From NCBI GenBank assembly GCA_020310875.1, contig CM035441.1:86144777-86208776 (forward strand): DNA of 64,000 nt, read 5' to 3'. The notes below the pieces were generated by a model. That model did no database searches. It saw only the letters and a list, made by a program, of their open reading frames with translations, and was not told the DNA's origin. The translations under genes and the position numbers were made by a program. Source of the stretch: Ceratopteris richardii. Its lineage: Eukaryota; Streptophyta; Polypodiopsida; Polypodiales; Pteridaceae. Shown piece after piece: positions 44,914 to 55,324 of this stretch (position 1 is its first letter; each line of letters starts with the position of its first letter).

Positions 44914-45545
44914 TCAATCGCGACCGACAAAAAAATTGTTCCATTTGCCAAACAAAGTACAAAACCATGATCTACAGGCCTAGAGCTTCCCAAAACTGTG
45001 TTTAGATTTTTGAAATTCATCAAATTTCTGTCAATCGCGATCGCTCTGTCAATCGGGATCGACGAACCACGACGGACAGACCTATCAATCGCGATCGACC
45101 AGTCAATCGCGACTGACAGCCCACGACGGCTCTGTCAATCGCGACCGACGGAGTCAACGACCGATTGACCACGACGGACAGATCATACGCGTGACACGTG
45201 TCAATCGCGATCGAGTCATCAATCGCGATCGACCCATCAATCGCGACTGATAGCCCACAACGGCCCTGTCAATCGCGATCGACACAGTCAATGATTGTTT
45301 GACCACGACGGACAGACCCTCGTGACCGACCTGTCAATCGCGATCGACCCATCAATCGCGACTGACAGAGTCAACGACCCTTTGACCACGACTGATTGAC
45401 TTTTCGAGCCACGTGTCAATCGCGATTGACCCATCAATCGCGACTGACAGCCACGACGGACCTATCAATCGCGATCGACACATCAATCGCGACTGACAGC
45501 CACGACGGACCTGTCAATCGCGATCGACACATCAATCGCGACTGA
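44914..45545 (+). repeat. Leader tandem array of element B, core TCAATCGCGA
   Basis: About 17 copies of TCAATCGCGA followed by (T/C)(C/T)GAC-like bases, often in pairs 'tcaatcgcgatcgacacatcaatcgcgactgacag', with 'ccacgacgg' spacers. Dense from 45033 on, with one early copy at 44914. It has the same TCGCGA centre as the element A array but different flanks. Confidence 0.85.
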
Positions 45546-46401
45546 CAGAACTTGCGAACGTGATAGAAGGGCAAATTTGGCCAATTTTTAAGGGCAAAAA
45601 ATAGTGGTCTAATTTTTTGGGGAACTCTTAAGGGTTTAGCATTACATTGTGAGGCCGCAACCCAAGTAATTGAAGAATTCCTGTCTGCCTGAGTAAACTG
45701 TTTTGAACCCTGTTTTAGCACCTAAACCCTGATCGGACATAACTTCCTCATACAAAATCCAATTGCTGTGATTCTTGTTTTGTTGGAAAGCTACCCGAGG
45801 TAGGAAAACTGAGGGATCCTTGGGATTGTTTTTTATAAAGGCAAGAGATAATTTGGTCGGTGAGTCACATGCATGAAAGTGGTCTAGTCTGTCATTTGAA
45901 TTTAACTCTGGAACTAATTTGCAGGTCTATTGAGAAGCAAATTGAAGCAATTTGCAGGTCTATTGAGAAGCAATTGAGAGCGTCCAAGTAAGGGCTTTGT
46001 GCAAGCTTGAGAATCAACTTCTCGAGCACTAAAGAACAAGGATCAGCAAGAAAGGTCAGAATATTCTCAACTCCCCCTCGTCAATTCCTAGCTTAGGCTA
46101 AGAACGACTAGAGGTAGGAGTAAGTCAGGGCGACGATAGGCAATTATCAAGTTGAAGAATACCTAAACTTTCAAGTTCAAGCTAAGGACATAATCTTTGT
46201 ACTGTCGAGAACCTTAAAGGGAAAGAACTTAACGTGGAACGATCAACTTTAAGTGTGGAACTACACTCAAATATACCTTGCGACGTGATATCAGACGAGA
46301 CTATAAACGTTGTAATCCACTAAAAAAGAATCAAGTAATTGATACAAAAGAACTCAGCAACGAGGTTGTACTTGGGCAAATTTGGACTATTCATTTAGGT
46401 T
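45546..46401 (+). other. Leader of element B upstream of gag
   Basis: Noncoding leader. It includes a short direct duplication near 45922-45972 ('gcaggtctattgagaagcaa' twice) and ends with the gag start at 46402, whose context matches element A. Confidence 0.6.
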
Positions 46402-47580
46402 ATGAACCTTAGATTAGGGCGACATCTAGGGAGAGATAGACAAAGCCTTAGGTCTTCAAAGGCTAGTGTCAACCACACTGCTAGGTCTTGGGCCCAGCAG
46501 TTGAGCCACCACTCATACTACCCTAGCTCTGAGACTAGTGAATCAGAGATGTCTCAAGGCATGGACAGACCTACGGGAAGTTCAGGAGTGCCATACTTGC
46601 ACAGGGTAGAAGGCCCTTACAAAACGCAGTTGGAATACCTTAGGACCAACCGATTGGGTGCTAGCATCTATGAGGACGGTCTAGGAAGATCCGTGGTCCA
46701 GATTAAAAACCCTGACCAATCCATAGGATTAGAGCGCCCAGCTGTTAAGTTCGAAAACGGAGCGTACTTAGACAAGGAAGGGACAATATATGTAGTCACC
46801 AGTCATCCAGATAGGACTGATGAATTTGGGAATGAGATCCCAAGAACGGACTTAGGTGACCTAGAGCAAGGAAGCATGGGTGAAGAACCAAGGACCCCCC
46901 GAGGCAAATCTGTTCTCACTAGGATTATCACACCAGAGTGGATTCCCCAAGATAATAAGAGCATAGATCTGCTTCTGAACCGAGAAACTGACGAAGCCTT
47001 TTGGAGGTATAAATCTGATCGGCCAATTGATATAGGAACAATCATGATCTATGAGTTTAAGGATCTTGATAGCCCAGGCAGAGTGACCTACTTAGATCAC
47101 GCTTCAGAGAGGATCTTTGTGGTGACAGAAAATGATAGGCATGCTTACACTTGGAAAGGTGAAATTATTTTCCCCCAACCAAGATCAAATGCGTCCTATG
47201 GTCACCTTGGAGCGGGAACATCCCAAGCTCATGGAACTCAAAGAGACAGAAGTAGAGATAGGCGAGAAGTAAGCTTTGCTAACCCAGGGGGCAGAGAAAG
47301 AACGAGGATGGAAACAAATAGAGTAGAGCCTGAGGTACATAGAGCCCCAAGAAATCAAAGGAATATGGAAGACTTCCCTCTACCACGACCTAGAGAACAC
47401 ACCAGGATTTTGAGACCAACTCAGTTAGTCAAGTCCATGAAAAATTACTTCGATGGCACAGGAGACCCATACGATCATGTGGCAGAGTTTAGGCAAGTCT
47501 TGAGAGCAGAACAAGTGGAGGACCTATTCACACAATATAATGCCTTTGGTCTAACCCTTAGGAACACAGCCCTTACGTGA
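46402..47580 (+). CDS. gag N-terminal block (element B)
   Basis: 392 codons. The N-terminus matches element A gag. The middle has VVTSHPDRTDEFGNEIPRTD and IMIYEFKDLDSPGRVTYLDH; the end has RPTQLVKSMKNYFDGTGDPY, DHVAEFRQVLRAEQVED, the start of the canonical retrotransposon gag domain. The long N-terminal extension before the gag core is unusual for Ty3 elements and I do not recognise a domain in it. Confidence 0.8.
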   Translation: MNLRLGRHLGRDRQSLRSSKASVNHTARSWAQQLSHHSYYPSSETSESEMSQGMDRPTGSSGVPYLHRVEGPYKTQLEYLRTNRLGASIYEDGLGRSVVQIKNPDQSIGLERPAVKFENGAYLDKEGTIYVVTSHPDRTDEFGNEIPRTDLGDLEQGSMGEEPRTPRGKSVLTRIITPEWIPQDNKSIDLLLNRETDEAFWRYKSDRPIDIGTIMIYEFKDLDSPGRVTYLDHASERIFVVTENDRHAYTWKGEIIFPQPRSNASYGHLGAGTSQAHGTQRDRSRDRREVSFANPGGRERTRMETNRVEPEVHRAPRNQRNMEDFPLPRPREHTRILRPTQLVKSMKNYFDGTGDPYDHVAEFRQVLRAEQVEDLFTQYNAFGLTLRNTALT

Positions 47581-47589
47581 TTCCAACCA

Positions 47590-49047
47590 TTGAATGAGAG
47601 ACAGTTCAGGAGCATAGACCAACTCCTGGAGGCTTTCATTATTGAATTCTCTAAGAGTGGCATAAGACATAATACCTCCTCATTGATTCACAGCTTCAAG
47701 CAAACCCCTCAAGAGACCGTGAGACTTGCAGGAAGAAGATTTAGGCAATATCTTGAAAGATGCCCTGTTTCAGAGCTCCCCACACCAGCTAAGCAAGTGG
47801 CTTTATTCTTGGATGGATTGCTGAGTACAAAGTTAAGATCCTATGTGTACTTGAAGGACCCTAGGACCATAGAAGAGTGTGTACGCATGTGCATTGACAT
47901 CGAGGATAACCTGGGGGAGGAGTTAGAGATTTCCAAAATATACAAAGATTCTGATAGTGCCTCTAGCCTCTCTTCCACGCAATCCACATCAATTGAGGAA
48001 CTCGCTGAGAAAGTGGCACAAAAACTAGGCGTCTCAAGCAAACAGATCCCAAGGTTTGCCCCTGTGAAAAGATGCTATACTTGTGGTGGTGACCACATGG
48101 CGAATGTATGTCCCATTATGGCTCAACCCCAAGTAAATCCTAGTAGCCAATACTGCACCATAGAACGGAGATACACTAATCACACAACACAAGACTTCCC
48201 ATACAAAAAGCAAGCGGTCAGGCAAACCTACCCTCAGCCATACCCTCAGCAGGGAAGATACCAGAATCAGTATCCACCACAACAGTATACTAGGCCTCAG
48301 CAAAATTACCAACCGCAATATCAGGCCCAACTGAGACCCCAGCCAGTGCTAGCACAACAACCATCTGCTCCTACTAATGTAGTCCCTGTAAAGTATGCAG
48401 CTGCAGAAGAAAACCTGAATAGGGCCATAGTGCCAGTAACCCCATTGCTATCAGAAAGTGACCCCAGTGACCATAGTTTCGATTCTACACATGTTGATAG
48501 CCCCCAGGCCTACTACATGCAGTCTCCTGAACATGGTGAGTCTTACTATAGTGAAGAGCCAAATGAACCTAGTTGGGAGTCAGATTACACAAACGTCATG
48601 TATGCAAACCCCAACCCTAGGCCTCAACCTAGGCAAGTAAGACCCCCATTCCCTAAAGGACCATGCTACAGATGTCAGGGAGATCATCTCATTCGTGATT
48701 GTCCCTTGCCTCCACCTCCACAACCCCAATCAGTAATGATCCAGGGCTTTTGCCAAGAGTGTGGAAAGGAGCATCTCTTACGAGACTGCCCTAAGAATCC
48801 TAATAATATGCCAAAAATCACTCCTATTAACGTTATTGGGTTAGTGGTAGATTCCACAGGAAGTGTCACTTCCACTGCACCCATACAGGTAGTCACTAGA
48901 GCTCAAGCAGTGCAGCAAAACCAAGGGGTAGGCCAGGAAAAGAGCCCAGATGTTAGTGAAACAGAGAGCATGACAAAGAAGAGGACTAGAGCTTGGAAGG
49001 ATAGTCGTGAAAGAATGAAAAAGACAATGGGCAAAAAAGATGAGTGA
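47590..49047 (+). CDS. gag core and nucleocapsid block (element B)
   Basis: 485 codons. Residues 1-110 are gag core (LLEAFIIEFSKSGIRHNTSS, FKQTPQETVRLAGRRFRQYL). Three zinc knuckles follow: CYTCGGDHMANVC, CYRCQGDHLIRDC and CQECGKEHLLRDC, all CX2CX3HX4C, one residue shorter than the usual CX2CX4HX4C. Between the first and second is a Gln/Pro/Tyr-rich stretch (YPQPYPQQGRYQNQYPPQQ). The last 60 residues are basic. Confidence 0.85.
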   Translation: MNERQFRSIDQLLEAFIIEFSKSGIRHNTSSLIHSFKQTPQETVRLAGRRFRQYLERCPVSELPTPAKQVALFLDGLLSTKLRSYVYLKDPRTIEECVRMCIDIEDNLGEELEISKIYKDSDSASSLSSTQSTSIEELAEKVAQKLGVSSKQIPRFAPVKRCYTCGGDHMANVCPIMAQPQVNPSSQYCTIERRYTNHTTQDFPYKKQAVRQTYPQPYPQQGRYQNQYPPQQYTRPQQNYQPQYQAQLRPQPVLAQQPSAPTNVVPVKYAAAEENLNRAIVPVTPLLSESDPSDHSFDSTHVDSPQAYYMQSPEHGESYYSEEPNEPSWESDYTNVMYANPNPRPQPRQVRPPFPKGPCYRCQGDHLIRDCPLPPPPQPQSVMIQGFCQECGKEHLLRDCPKNPNNMPKITPINVIGLVVDSTGSVTSTAPIQVVTRAQAVQQNQGVGQEKSPDVSETESMTKKRTRAWKDSRERMKKTMGKKDE

Positions 49048-49423
49048 ACTCGAGGAAAGCCTCAGAGAAACAAAGGCCAGGATAACTGAACTCACATCTC
49101 AAACTCCCTCTCACACTACCCCACCTCCACCATTCCCAACTCCATCTGACCCGCCACCTTCCAACCCGCCTCACCTCAACCCACCACCCCCAAGAATAGG
49201 ATCAGTCCTAGCAGATCCCACTCCCGAGAACCTAAACATGATGCTTAAAGCATATCAAGCCAAAATCCAAGAAGGGCCAAACATAACTGATCATGAAAAG
49301 TGTTACCCTAGAGCAGAACTAGAGCTAGAACAAACCAAAATTTGTGCTAAGATGGTGGAATTGGCTCAGACCATGTTTGAAGCCAGTCGCCTATTTAACA
49401 TCTCTAGTTCAGCGAAGACATAG
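49040..49423 (+). CDS. Proline-rich gag-protease linker block (element B)
   Basis: 127 codons: a short coiled start (MSELEESLRETKARITELTS), a Pro-rich run (TPPPPFPTPSDPPPSNPP), then a helical stretch. It overlaps the preceding frame by a few bases and leads into the protease block. Confidence 0.6.
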   Translation: MSELEESLRETKARITELTSQTPSHTTPPPPFPTPSDPPPSNPPHLNPPPPRIGSVLADPTPENLNMMLKAYQAKIQEGPNITDHEKCYPRAELELEQTKICAKMVELAQTMFEASRLFNISSSAKT

Positions 49424-51109
49424 TTGCACTTTGATGGACTGTTAGAAAGAATAGAGAAGCTAATTGCACAATCAGAAAAGGAACCAGCCTCTCAACATAA
49501 GGACAAGGCAAGTGAAGGAGCAGGTCTTCCTGCCCAGGAAGCTTATGTGCCTGAAGCCTATGTGCCTAACTCTACGGAGCCAGACACATCATCTTCTATG
49601 AATCGATTCACTCCAGAATTCCTACGAGAGATTCAAGAAGACAAATGGGCTAAAGAAAGTGAAGTACCTCCTCCCATTGAACTGGTGGATGATGCACACG
49701 ACCAATTCCCACAAGACATCCCATCCATTTATGAGGAGCAGGAGAGCACCCACTCTCAGGAAAGATTAGATTTTGAGTCTAATTCTTTGCATGAATTACC
49801 CCACTTCACAGGCCCATGGGAAGCTAAGTCCACGTGCATGAGAGCACCCACAGTCATGGTACGGAATAAGGACTCGCTCATACCTAGGAACACAGAGGTA
49901 GTGAAAAACACTAAAGTACAATGCAACCTCACCTTAGAAGAGCTACTCAAAGTAAGGCCAGAGCTATGGAAACATGTAGCCAAACAAGTACCAGAGATAT
50001 CAAAACCTCATTCCCAGGTAGGATCCCATAGGATAGTGCCAGAGATACCCTTGGATAAGATAGGAGACATGTGTGAAGGTGAAGAAGGGAACACCTATCT
50101 TCCCATTACCTACCAGGGGTACACCACCAAGGCAATTTTGGACTCAGGCGCAGGTGTTGCAATTGCTACCACTTCCCTATGGAAGCGTTGGGGCAAGCCA
50201 GCACTCAGGCCAACGAGAATGAAATTGCAGATGGCCGATGGTCACATAGAACGACCCTTAGGGCTGTTAGAAGGAATAACTCTCACCACATGTGGTGTTG
50301 AGTTCGAGCACACATTTGCTATATGTGATTTTAGCAAGAACCATGCCTATGAGATGATTTTGGGAAGACCATTTATGCGACAGTTGCAAGTGGTACAGGA
50401 TTGGGGAACCAACTCCTTGTACCTGCAACACTTAGGTGTTATGACCAAAGTGAATCTTAAAGATTACTCTCATAGAGATGTCCCTCCTATCCAATGGAAT
50501 CCCATCCATAGAGCCAAAGATGATACGGAATCGGTGCATTCCATAGGATCAGGATCCTCATGGATGCATGAAGACACTCACTTATGGATGTGCAAAGTAG
50601 CAGTAGAAGAAGAGAAGAGAGAAAAAGCCAGAGAGATAGGTGCAAAAGAAACCCATAGATCCATTCAAGACCCAGCCTATGCACCTGTAGTCTTTCCTGA
50701 TGAAGAATTTGAACCCCACGGCTGGGCAGAAATCCTAGCAACAATGGATGTAGCCATCAATGAGGAACAATGGACACCCCACTGTGATGAGGATGGCTAT
50801 GACATTTCAGTTTTTTCCTTAGAGCCAATCATGGGAGAGGCAGTATTAGAAGAGTGCGAACCTAGCCCTGATGCAATTGAGGAGACAAGTGACTCTGATC
50901 TAGAGTCGATCATTATGGACCCACCTTTTGCATCAGATGAAGAATACTTCTATGAAGTAGAATTTCAACCCCAGAGGCATGGAGAGCTTACAAATGATGT
51001 AAGGCTAGCCACGCATGTAACTCCTAAGGAAGAAGGAAAGAAAAGAAAGAAGAGAGAAGTCACACAAGAAGAGGAAGAATCTTTGTTTGAGGTCCCGAAA
51101 AATTATTAG
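49424..51109 (+). CDS. Protease block (element B)
   Basis: 561-codon open block. The aspartic protease lies at about residues 220-345: YQGYTTKAILDSGAGVAIAT with the catalytic DSG, MKLQMADGHIERPLGLLEGI, and AYEMILGRPFMRQLQVVQDW with the ILGRPF motif. The long N-terminal part is acidic. The C-terminal 200 residues are Glu/Asp-rich and end in KEEGKKRKKREVTQEEEE. The active-site residues of the family are intact. Confidence 0.85.
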   Translation: MHFDGLLERIEKLIAQSEKEPASQHKDKASEGAGLPAQEAYVPEAYVPNSTEPDTSSSMNRFTPEFLREIQEDKWAKESEVPPPIELVDDAHDQFPQDIPSIYEEQESTHSQERLDFESNSLHELPHFTGPWEAKSTCMRAPTVMVRNKDSLIPRNTEVVKNTKVQCNLTLEELLKVRPELWKHVAKQVPEISKPHSQVGSHRIVPEIPLDKIGDMCEGEEGNTYLPITYQGYTTKAILDSGAGVAIATTSLWKRWGKPALRPTRMKLQMADGHIERPLGLLEGITLTTCGVEFEHTFAICDFSKNHAYEMILGRPFMRQLQVVQDWGTNSLYLQHLGVMTKVNLKDYSHRDVPPIQWNPIHRAKDDTESVHSIGSGSSWMHEDTHLWMCKVAVEEEKREKAREIGAKETHRSIQDPAYAPVVFPDEEFEPHGWAEILATMDVAINEEQWTPHCDEDGYDISVFSLEPIMGEAVLEECEPSPDAIEETSDSDLESIIMDPPFASDEEYFYEVEFQPQRHGELTNDVRLATHVTPKEEGKKRKKREVTQEEEESLFEVPKNY

Positions 51110-51205
51110 AAATATGAGATAGATGACAGGAGAGTCATGATCAGAATGCCTAAATGAGAGGCGCAATCAGGGGAGGCCTATGATAACAAAGAAACCACGA
51201 AGAAA

Positions 51206-52948
51206 GTGGTTGTAGCCATCGAAGAGGGAGAAGAAAGATGCACGTACATAGGCCAGGACCTGACAGGAGAGGAAGAACAAGAGCTAATAGCCTTGCTAAG
51301 AGAATACCGAGATGTATTTGCTTGGAGTTATAAGGACTTAAAAGGGGTATACCCTGATATATGTTCACATACAATCCCCATGACCTCAGACGCCAGACCC
51401 TCGAAGCAGAAGCCCTACACATACAATGATAATTATGCTGCTAAGATCAAAGAGGAGATAGATAGACTGGTCGAAGCTGGATTCATCTATGAAATTGAGC
51501 ACACTGAGTGGGTATCCCCCATCGTAGTGGTGCCCAAGAAAAATGGAAAGCTGCGTGTGTGCATTAACTTGAAGAAGGTTAATGCAGCCACAATTCGAGA
51601 TAACTATCCGCTTCCTATCACAGAGCATCTTTTAGAAAGAGTAGCAGGCAAAGAAGTGTACAACTTCCTCGATGGATTTTCGGGTTACAATCAAGTAGCC
51701 ATAGCGCCAGAAGATCAGCATAAGACGGCATTTGCCACTGAATGGGGCATTTTTTCCTTTAGAGTAATGCCATTTGGGCTTACCAATGCACCAGCAACCT
51801 TCCAGAGGCTGATGTGCCATGTATTTAAGGAGTTCCTGAGGAAGAATTTAGAAGTCTATGTTGATGATCTTTGTGCTCATTCCAACATTAGACAAACCCA
51901 TATCCCTGAACTCAGACAAATCTTTGACAAATGTAGAGAATATCAAGTCTGCCTGAACCCAGAAAAGTGCGTTTTTATGGTCAGGCAAGGCAAGATTCTA
52001 GGACACATAGTGTCAAAGAATGGCATATCCACTGATGAAGAGAAAGTGAGAGCCATAGCCGAGTTACCTAGGCCAAAGAATGTCAAGGAAGTACAGGCTT
52101 TCATGGGGCATTGTGGTTACTACCGCCGGTTCATTCACATGTATGCTCTCATTGCAAAGCCCATGTACGGACTTCTGACTAACTTTGAGTGGACTGATGA
52201 GTGTGAGAATTCCTTCCAGGAGCTTAAACGAAGATTATGTTCAACACCAATCTTAACCACACCAGATTGGAATAAGCCTTTCCATGTTCATGTGGATGCA
52301 TCCAATTATGCCATTGGATGTGTGCTTGCTCAACCTACTGGTGAAGGTAATATGGATCTTCCAATTGCCTATGCTAGTAGACAATTGAACGCAGCTGAAC
52401 AAAATTATACCACTACGGAGAGAGAAGGATTAGGCATGGTATATGCAGTTAAAAAGTTTAGACATTATTTGCTTGCAAATAAGTTTAAATTTTTTACTGA
52501 CCATCAGGCATTGTTGTACTTGGTAAACAAACCATGCAATACAGGTAGATTAGTAAGATGGTTTCTCTTACTAATGGAATATGACTTTGAGGTAGTGGTG
52601 AGAAAAGGGAGGACTCATTTGAGAGCAGATCATCTCTCTAGGCTCACATCTGGAGAAGCCCCACAAGGAGTGTCAGATGACCTTCCTGATGCTTACTTGT
52701 TTAATTTGGAAGTGGTGCCACAGTGGGCTAAGCCATTAGTGCCAGTATTGACGTACGGGCCTAACCACCCAGTAATAGCCACACAGGATAGACAGGTAGT
52801 AAAAGCCCAAAAGTACCACATCATGGCTGGAACTATGTACAAGCACACAGATCAAGGGATCTTGGCTTGTTGTGTAGAAGAGGACGAGTATGCGAAGTGG
52901 TTGCAATTAGCACATGTAGGTGCATTAGAGCAACACTACTCAAAGTGA
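51206..52948 (+). CDS. Reverse transcriptase and RNase H block (element B)
   Basis: 580 codons. RT: EAGFIYEIEHTEWVSPIVVV, KKNGKLRVCINLKKVNAATI, NFLDGFSGYNQVAIA, MPFGLTNAPATFQRLM, and the catalytic VYVDDLCAHS, then CVFMVRQGKILGHIVSKNGI. RNase H: PFHVHVDASNYAIGCVLAQ, NYTTTEREGLGMVYAVKKFR, FKFFTDHQALLYLV and RADHLSRL. All catalytic acidic residues are visible. Confidence 0.9.
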   Translation: MVVAIEEGEERCTYIGQDLTGEEEQELIALLREYRDVFAWSYKDLKGVYPDICSHTIPMTSDARPSKQKPYTYNDNYAAKIKEEIDRLVEAGFIYEIEHTEWVSPIVVVPKKNGKLRVCINLKKVNAATIRDNYPLPITEHLLERVAGKEVYNFLDGFSGYNQVAIAPEDQHKTAFATEWGIFSFRVMPFGLTNAPATFQRLMCHVFKEFLRKNLEVYVDDLCAHSNIRQTHIPELRQIFDKCREYQVCLNPEKCVFMVRQGKILGHIVSKNGISTDEEKVRAIAELPRPKNVKEVQAFMGHCGYYRRFIHMYALIAKPMYGLLTNFEWTDECENSFQELKRRLCSTPILTTPDWNKPFHVHVDASNYAIGCVLAQPTGEGNMDLPIAYASRQLNAAEQNYTTTEREGLGMVYAVKKFRHYLLANKFKFFTDHQALLYLVNKPCNTGRLVRWFLLLMEYDFEVVVRKGRTHLRADHLSRLTSGEAPQGVSDDLPDAYLFNLEVVPQWAKPLVPVLTYGPNHPVIATQDRQVVKAQKYHIMAGTMYKHTDQGILACCVEEDEYAKWLQLAHVGALEQHYSK

Positions 52949-52993
52949 CGAACCCTACAGACAATACGGAGACTCGGAGTACATTGACCGACT

Positions 52994-53881
52994 ATGGAAG
53001 CTGATGTCCAAAAATTGTGCAAGGAATGCCCAACCTGTTGCACTAAACCACCTATGGAACATGCCACTCTTTATCAAGTATCCATAGTGCCGGATTGGAG
53101 TGAACCACTAGTATCCTTTCTGAGGACGAAAACATTCCCTCCAGACATGACTCTGGCTAGGAAAAGGATTTTAGAACAAGAAGCCCAGGATTACTCACTC
53201 ATTGGTGATAATCTATACAAACGTGGTAAAGATGGTTACCTGAGACTATGTGTCCATGAGAGTGAATATCTCAAGATCTTGGACACTGCTCACCAAGGTG
53301 TAGCAAGAGGACACTTTGGACCAGATTGGGTGATCAAGGCAATACTATTTGCGGGCTTCTGGTGGCCGACCCTTCACATGGATGCACATACTTATGTGAA
53401 ACGGTGTGATGTCTGTCAGAGAACTCACTATCCTATACGTAAAGATGAGATGCCACTGAAACCTATGATGGGTGGATGTGCATTCTCTAAGTGGGGAATA
53501 GACTTCATAGGTCCTATTAATCCCCCAGCTAAGGGTTCCCATGCAAAATATATCATTGTTGCGACAGACTATCTAACAAAGTGGGTAGAGGTAAAAGCCA
53601 CAACGAAGAACGATGCTCAAACAACAGCTAAGTTTTTATTTGAGAATGTGTTCACTAGATACTGGCTACCTATAGAGCTAGTTAGTGATAGAGGCACTCA
53701 CTTCTTGAATGAAGTTATTGAAGATCTGCTCCAAGAATTCTTGGTAGTGCATAAGAAGTCTGCCCCCTATCACCCTCAAGCAAATGGCCAGGCTGAGAGC
53801 ACCAGTAAGATCTTATGCAATGTACTGACGAAATTAGTGAACAATAAACGCTCTGATTGGGACAAACAGCTACACCATGCT
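52994..53881 (+). CDS. Integrase block, cut by element F (element B)
   Basis: The zinc region HQGVARGHFGPDWVIKAILF ... RCDVCQRTHYP is followed by the catalytic core KWGIDFIGPINPPAKGSHAK, VATDYLTKWVEVKATTKNDA, ELVSDRGTHF and APYHPQANGQAESTSK. Element sequence stops at KQLHHA (53881). The open frame runs on to 53968 only through element F sequence. Confidence 0.9.
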
Positions 53882-55324
53882 TGTTTATGTCTAACGCCCA
53901 AGGAAAAAGTGATTATACGAGATTTATTTGTTCAAATCCCTCGGAATCGGTCCACTTGGATTACCTAGAGCCCACAATTATCTCGCAATGGATTCTTCCT
54001 ATGTCTATGCACTAGCTCATATGTTTCCCGGCAACCGCACCAAAATGAGTGCTCCTAAGCCCCACGAGAAAATGTCTTACACGTACCTATACCTTGCCAA
54101 ATTTATTTGTGCTCTGTCCCTTTTCTCACTTTAAGTCCACAATTGCATCCAAATATAGTTGTGAAGTGGGAGGAATGGGGACCGGAATGTTCACACACAC
54201 AAGGATCCAATCTACAAGGATCACTTCTCACCATTTCACTTCCCACTCCACCAAGAGAATACTTAGTTCAGAGTTTAATAGAATGCTTTTACAGCTTCTA
54301 TGCATAGCCCTGGTCACATGAACCCATAAATCTTTTACAGACCTGCTAGCTATTCATCGTGTCAATCCAGGTTTCCAAACTTCCATGCGACACTAAATAA
54401 ATATCCCAGAGCAATTAAGGTTATCTTACTATCTATGACAGTCATGATCGATTCACAAGCCCATGAAACTATAATTAAAGCAGATACATCACAGCACAAT
54501 CGCCCTGCCAGCACAATAACACATGAGGTTGCAGTAACAAATCCCCAAGCTCACATCAGAGCTTACTATTCTACCATGAAGATAAGGTTTCCTCTATCTG
54601 TTGTTCAAAATGGGGTGTGAGTTAAGGACTCACATAGTTGATGCAGTCGCCCCCATATGACACATTAAGGACCAACTTTGCAGCCATATTTGCTCTCATT
54701 TACAGTAAAGCAGATACAAGATAATGTGTATAGTCAAAAGGTTGTACCAGTGAACTGCATGAATCCATGAGATGAACAGTTAATATAATTAATGCATTTT
54801 CCCACATACTACGGTTTCTGATACGATTCAACTGCTTCAATCGATCTATATGTATAGGATTGCATATAGTCTCAATAAGTCATCCTTACGTACACCCTCT
54901 AAAGTCTTGTTTACAAAAACTTCCGGAGGATTGATGCAAGGTCCTACAGAATGATCCTTACACAAACGGAATATAAGACAACTTAAACATGCTATTACAC
55001 AATAGCAAAACAGAAAAAGGACCAAGGCCTTAACACAGAGGGATTCACCATATCTTCAATACCTCTGCAACAGCAATAACTCACAGACAACTTTGCAAAC
55101 GTGAACTATTTGAAGTTTTTTCAGAGTAGTTCTAAACCTCTCTAAAGTGACGTTCTTTACCTCTGTCAATCTCCCTAATTACTATGTCTTATTTGCCACA
55201 CTCGCGGTACATTCTCAGCCTAAAGGGGCTTTTATGACGATATAAGAAAGCACGTACCTGCTTACTGACACTGCAGGTTTATACATAGCATCACCTCTCT
55301 GAGCTAGGGCAAAATCTTCAAACA
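53882..55324 (-). repeat. Left terminal repeat of element F (3' LTR)
   Basis: At least 1443 bp, matching 62557-64000. Its start TGTTTATGTCTAACG is abrupt against element B integrase. If the repeat ends at AAACA (55324) it would have TGTTT/AAACA ends, but the match reaches the window edge, so the true end may lie farther into the calmodulin-like fragment. No clear polypurine tract precedes 55324 on the minus strand, which favours a longer repeat. Confidence 0.7.
54024..54045 (-). promoter_or_regulatory. Second primer-site-like sequence inside the terminal repeat (left copy)
   Basis: Minus strand TTTTGGTGCGGTTGCCGGGA, followed on the plus side by a TG (54046), copies the arrangement at the LTR/primer-site junction at 62556. 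It is present in both terminal repeats. Confidence 0.6.

Larger units (their letters stand above)
44071..53881 (+). mobile_element. Ty3/gypsy element B, interrupted by element F
   Basis: LTR (44071-44530), tRNA-Asp primer site (44536-44555), a 1.85-kb leader with a tandem array, gag with three zinc knuckles, protease, RT, RNase H and integrase in the usual Ty3 order. It matches elements A and C and lacks a chromodomain as far as seen, consistent with the Tat/Athila side of plant Ty3 elements. Coding is open in large blocks with about five breaks. Integrase is cut at 53881 by the terminal repeat of element F, so its 3' part and 3' LTR should lie beyond 64 kb. Confidence 0.85.

Noticed and set aside
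53928-54321. Plus-strand frames in the left terminal repeat, repeated at 62556-62997
   Set aside because: They are antisense to element F, and their duplication is explained by the LTRs, not by gene conservation.
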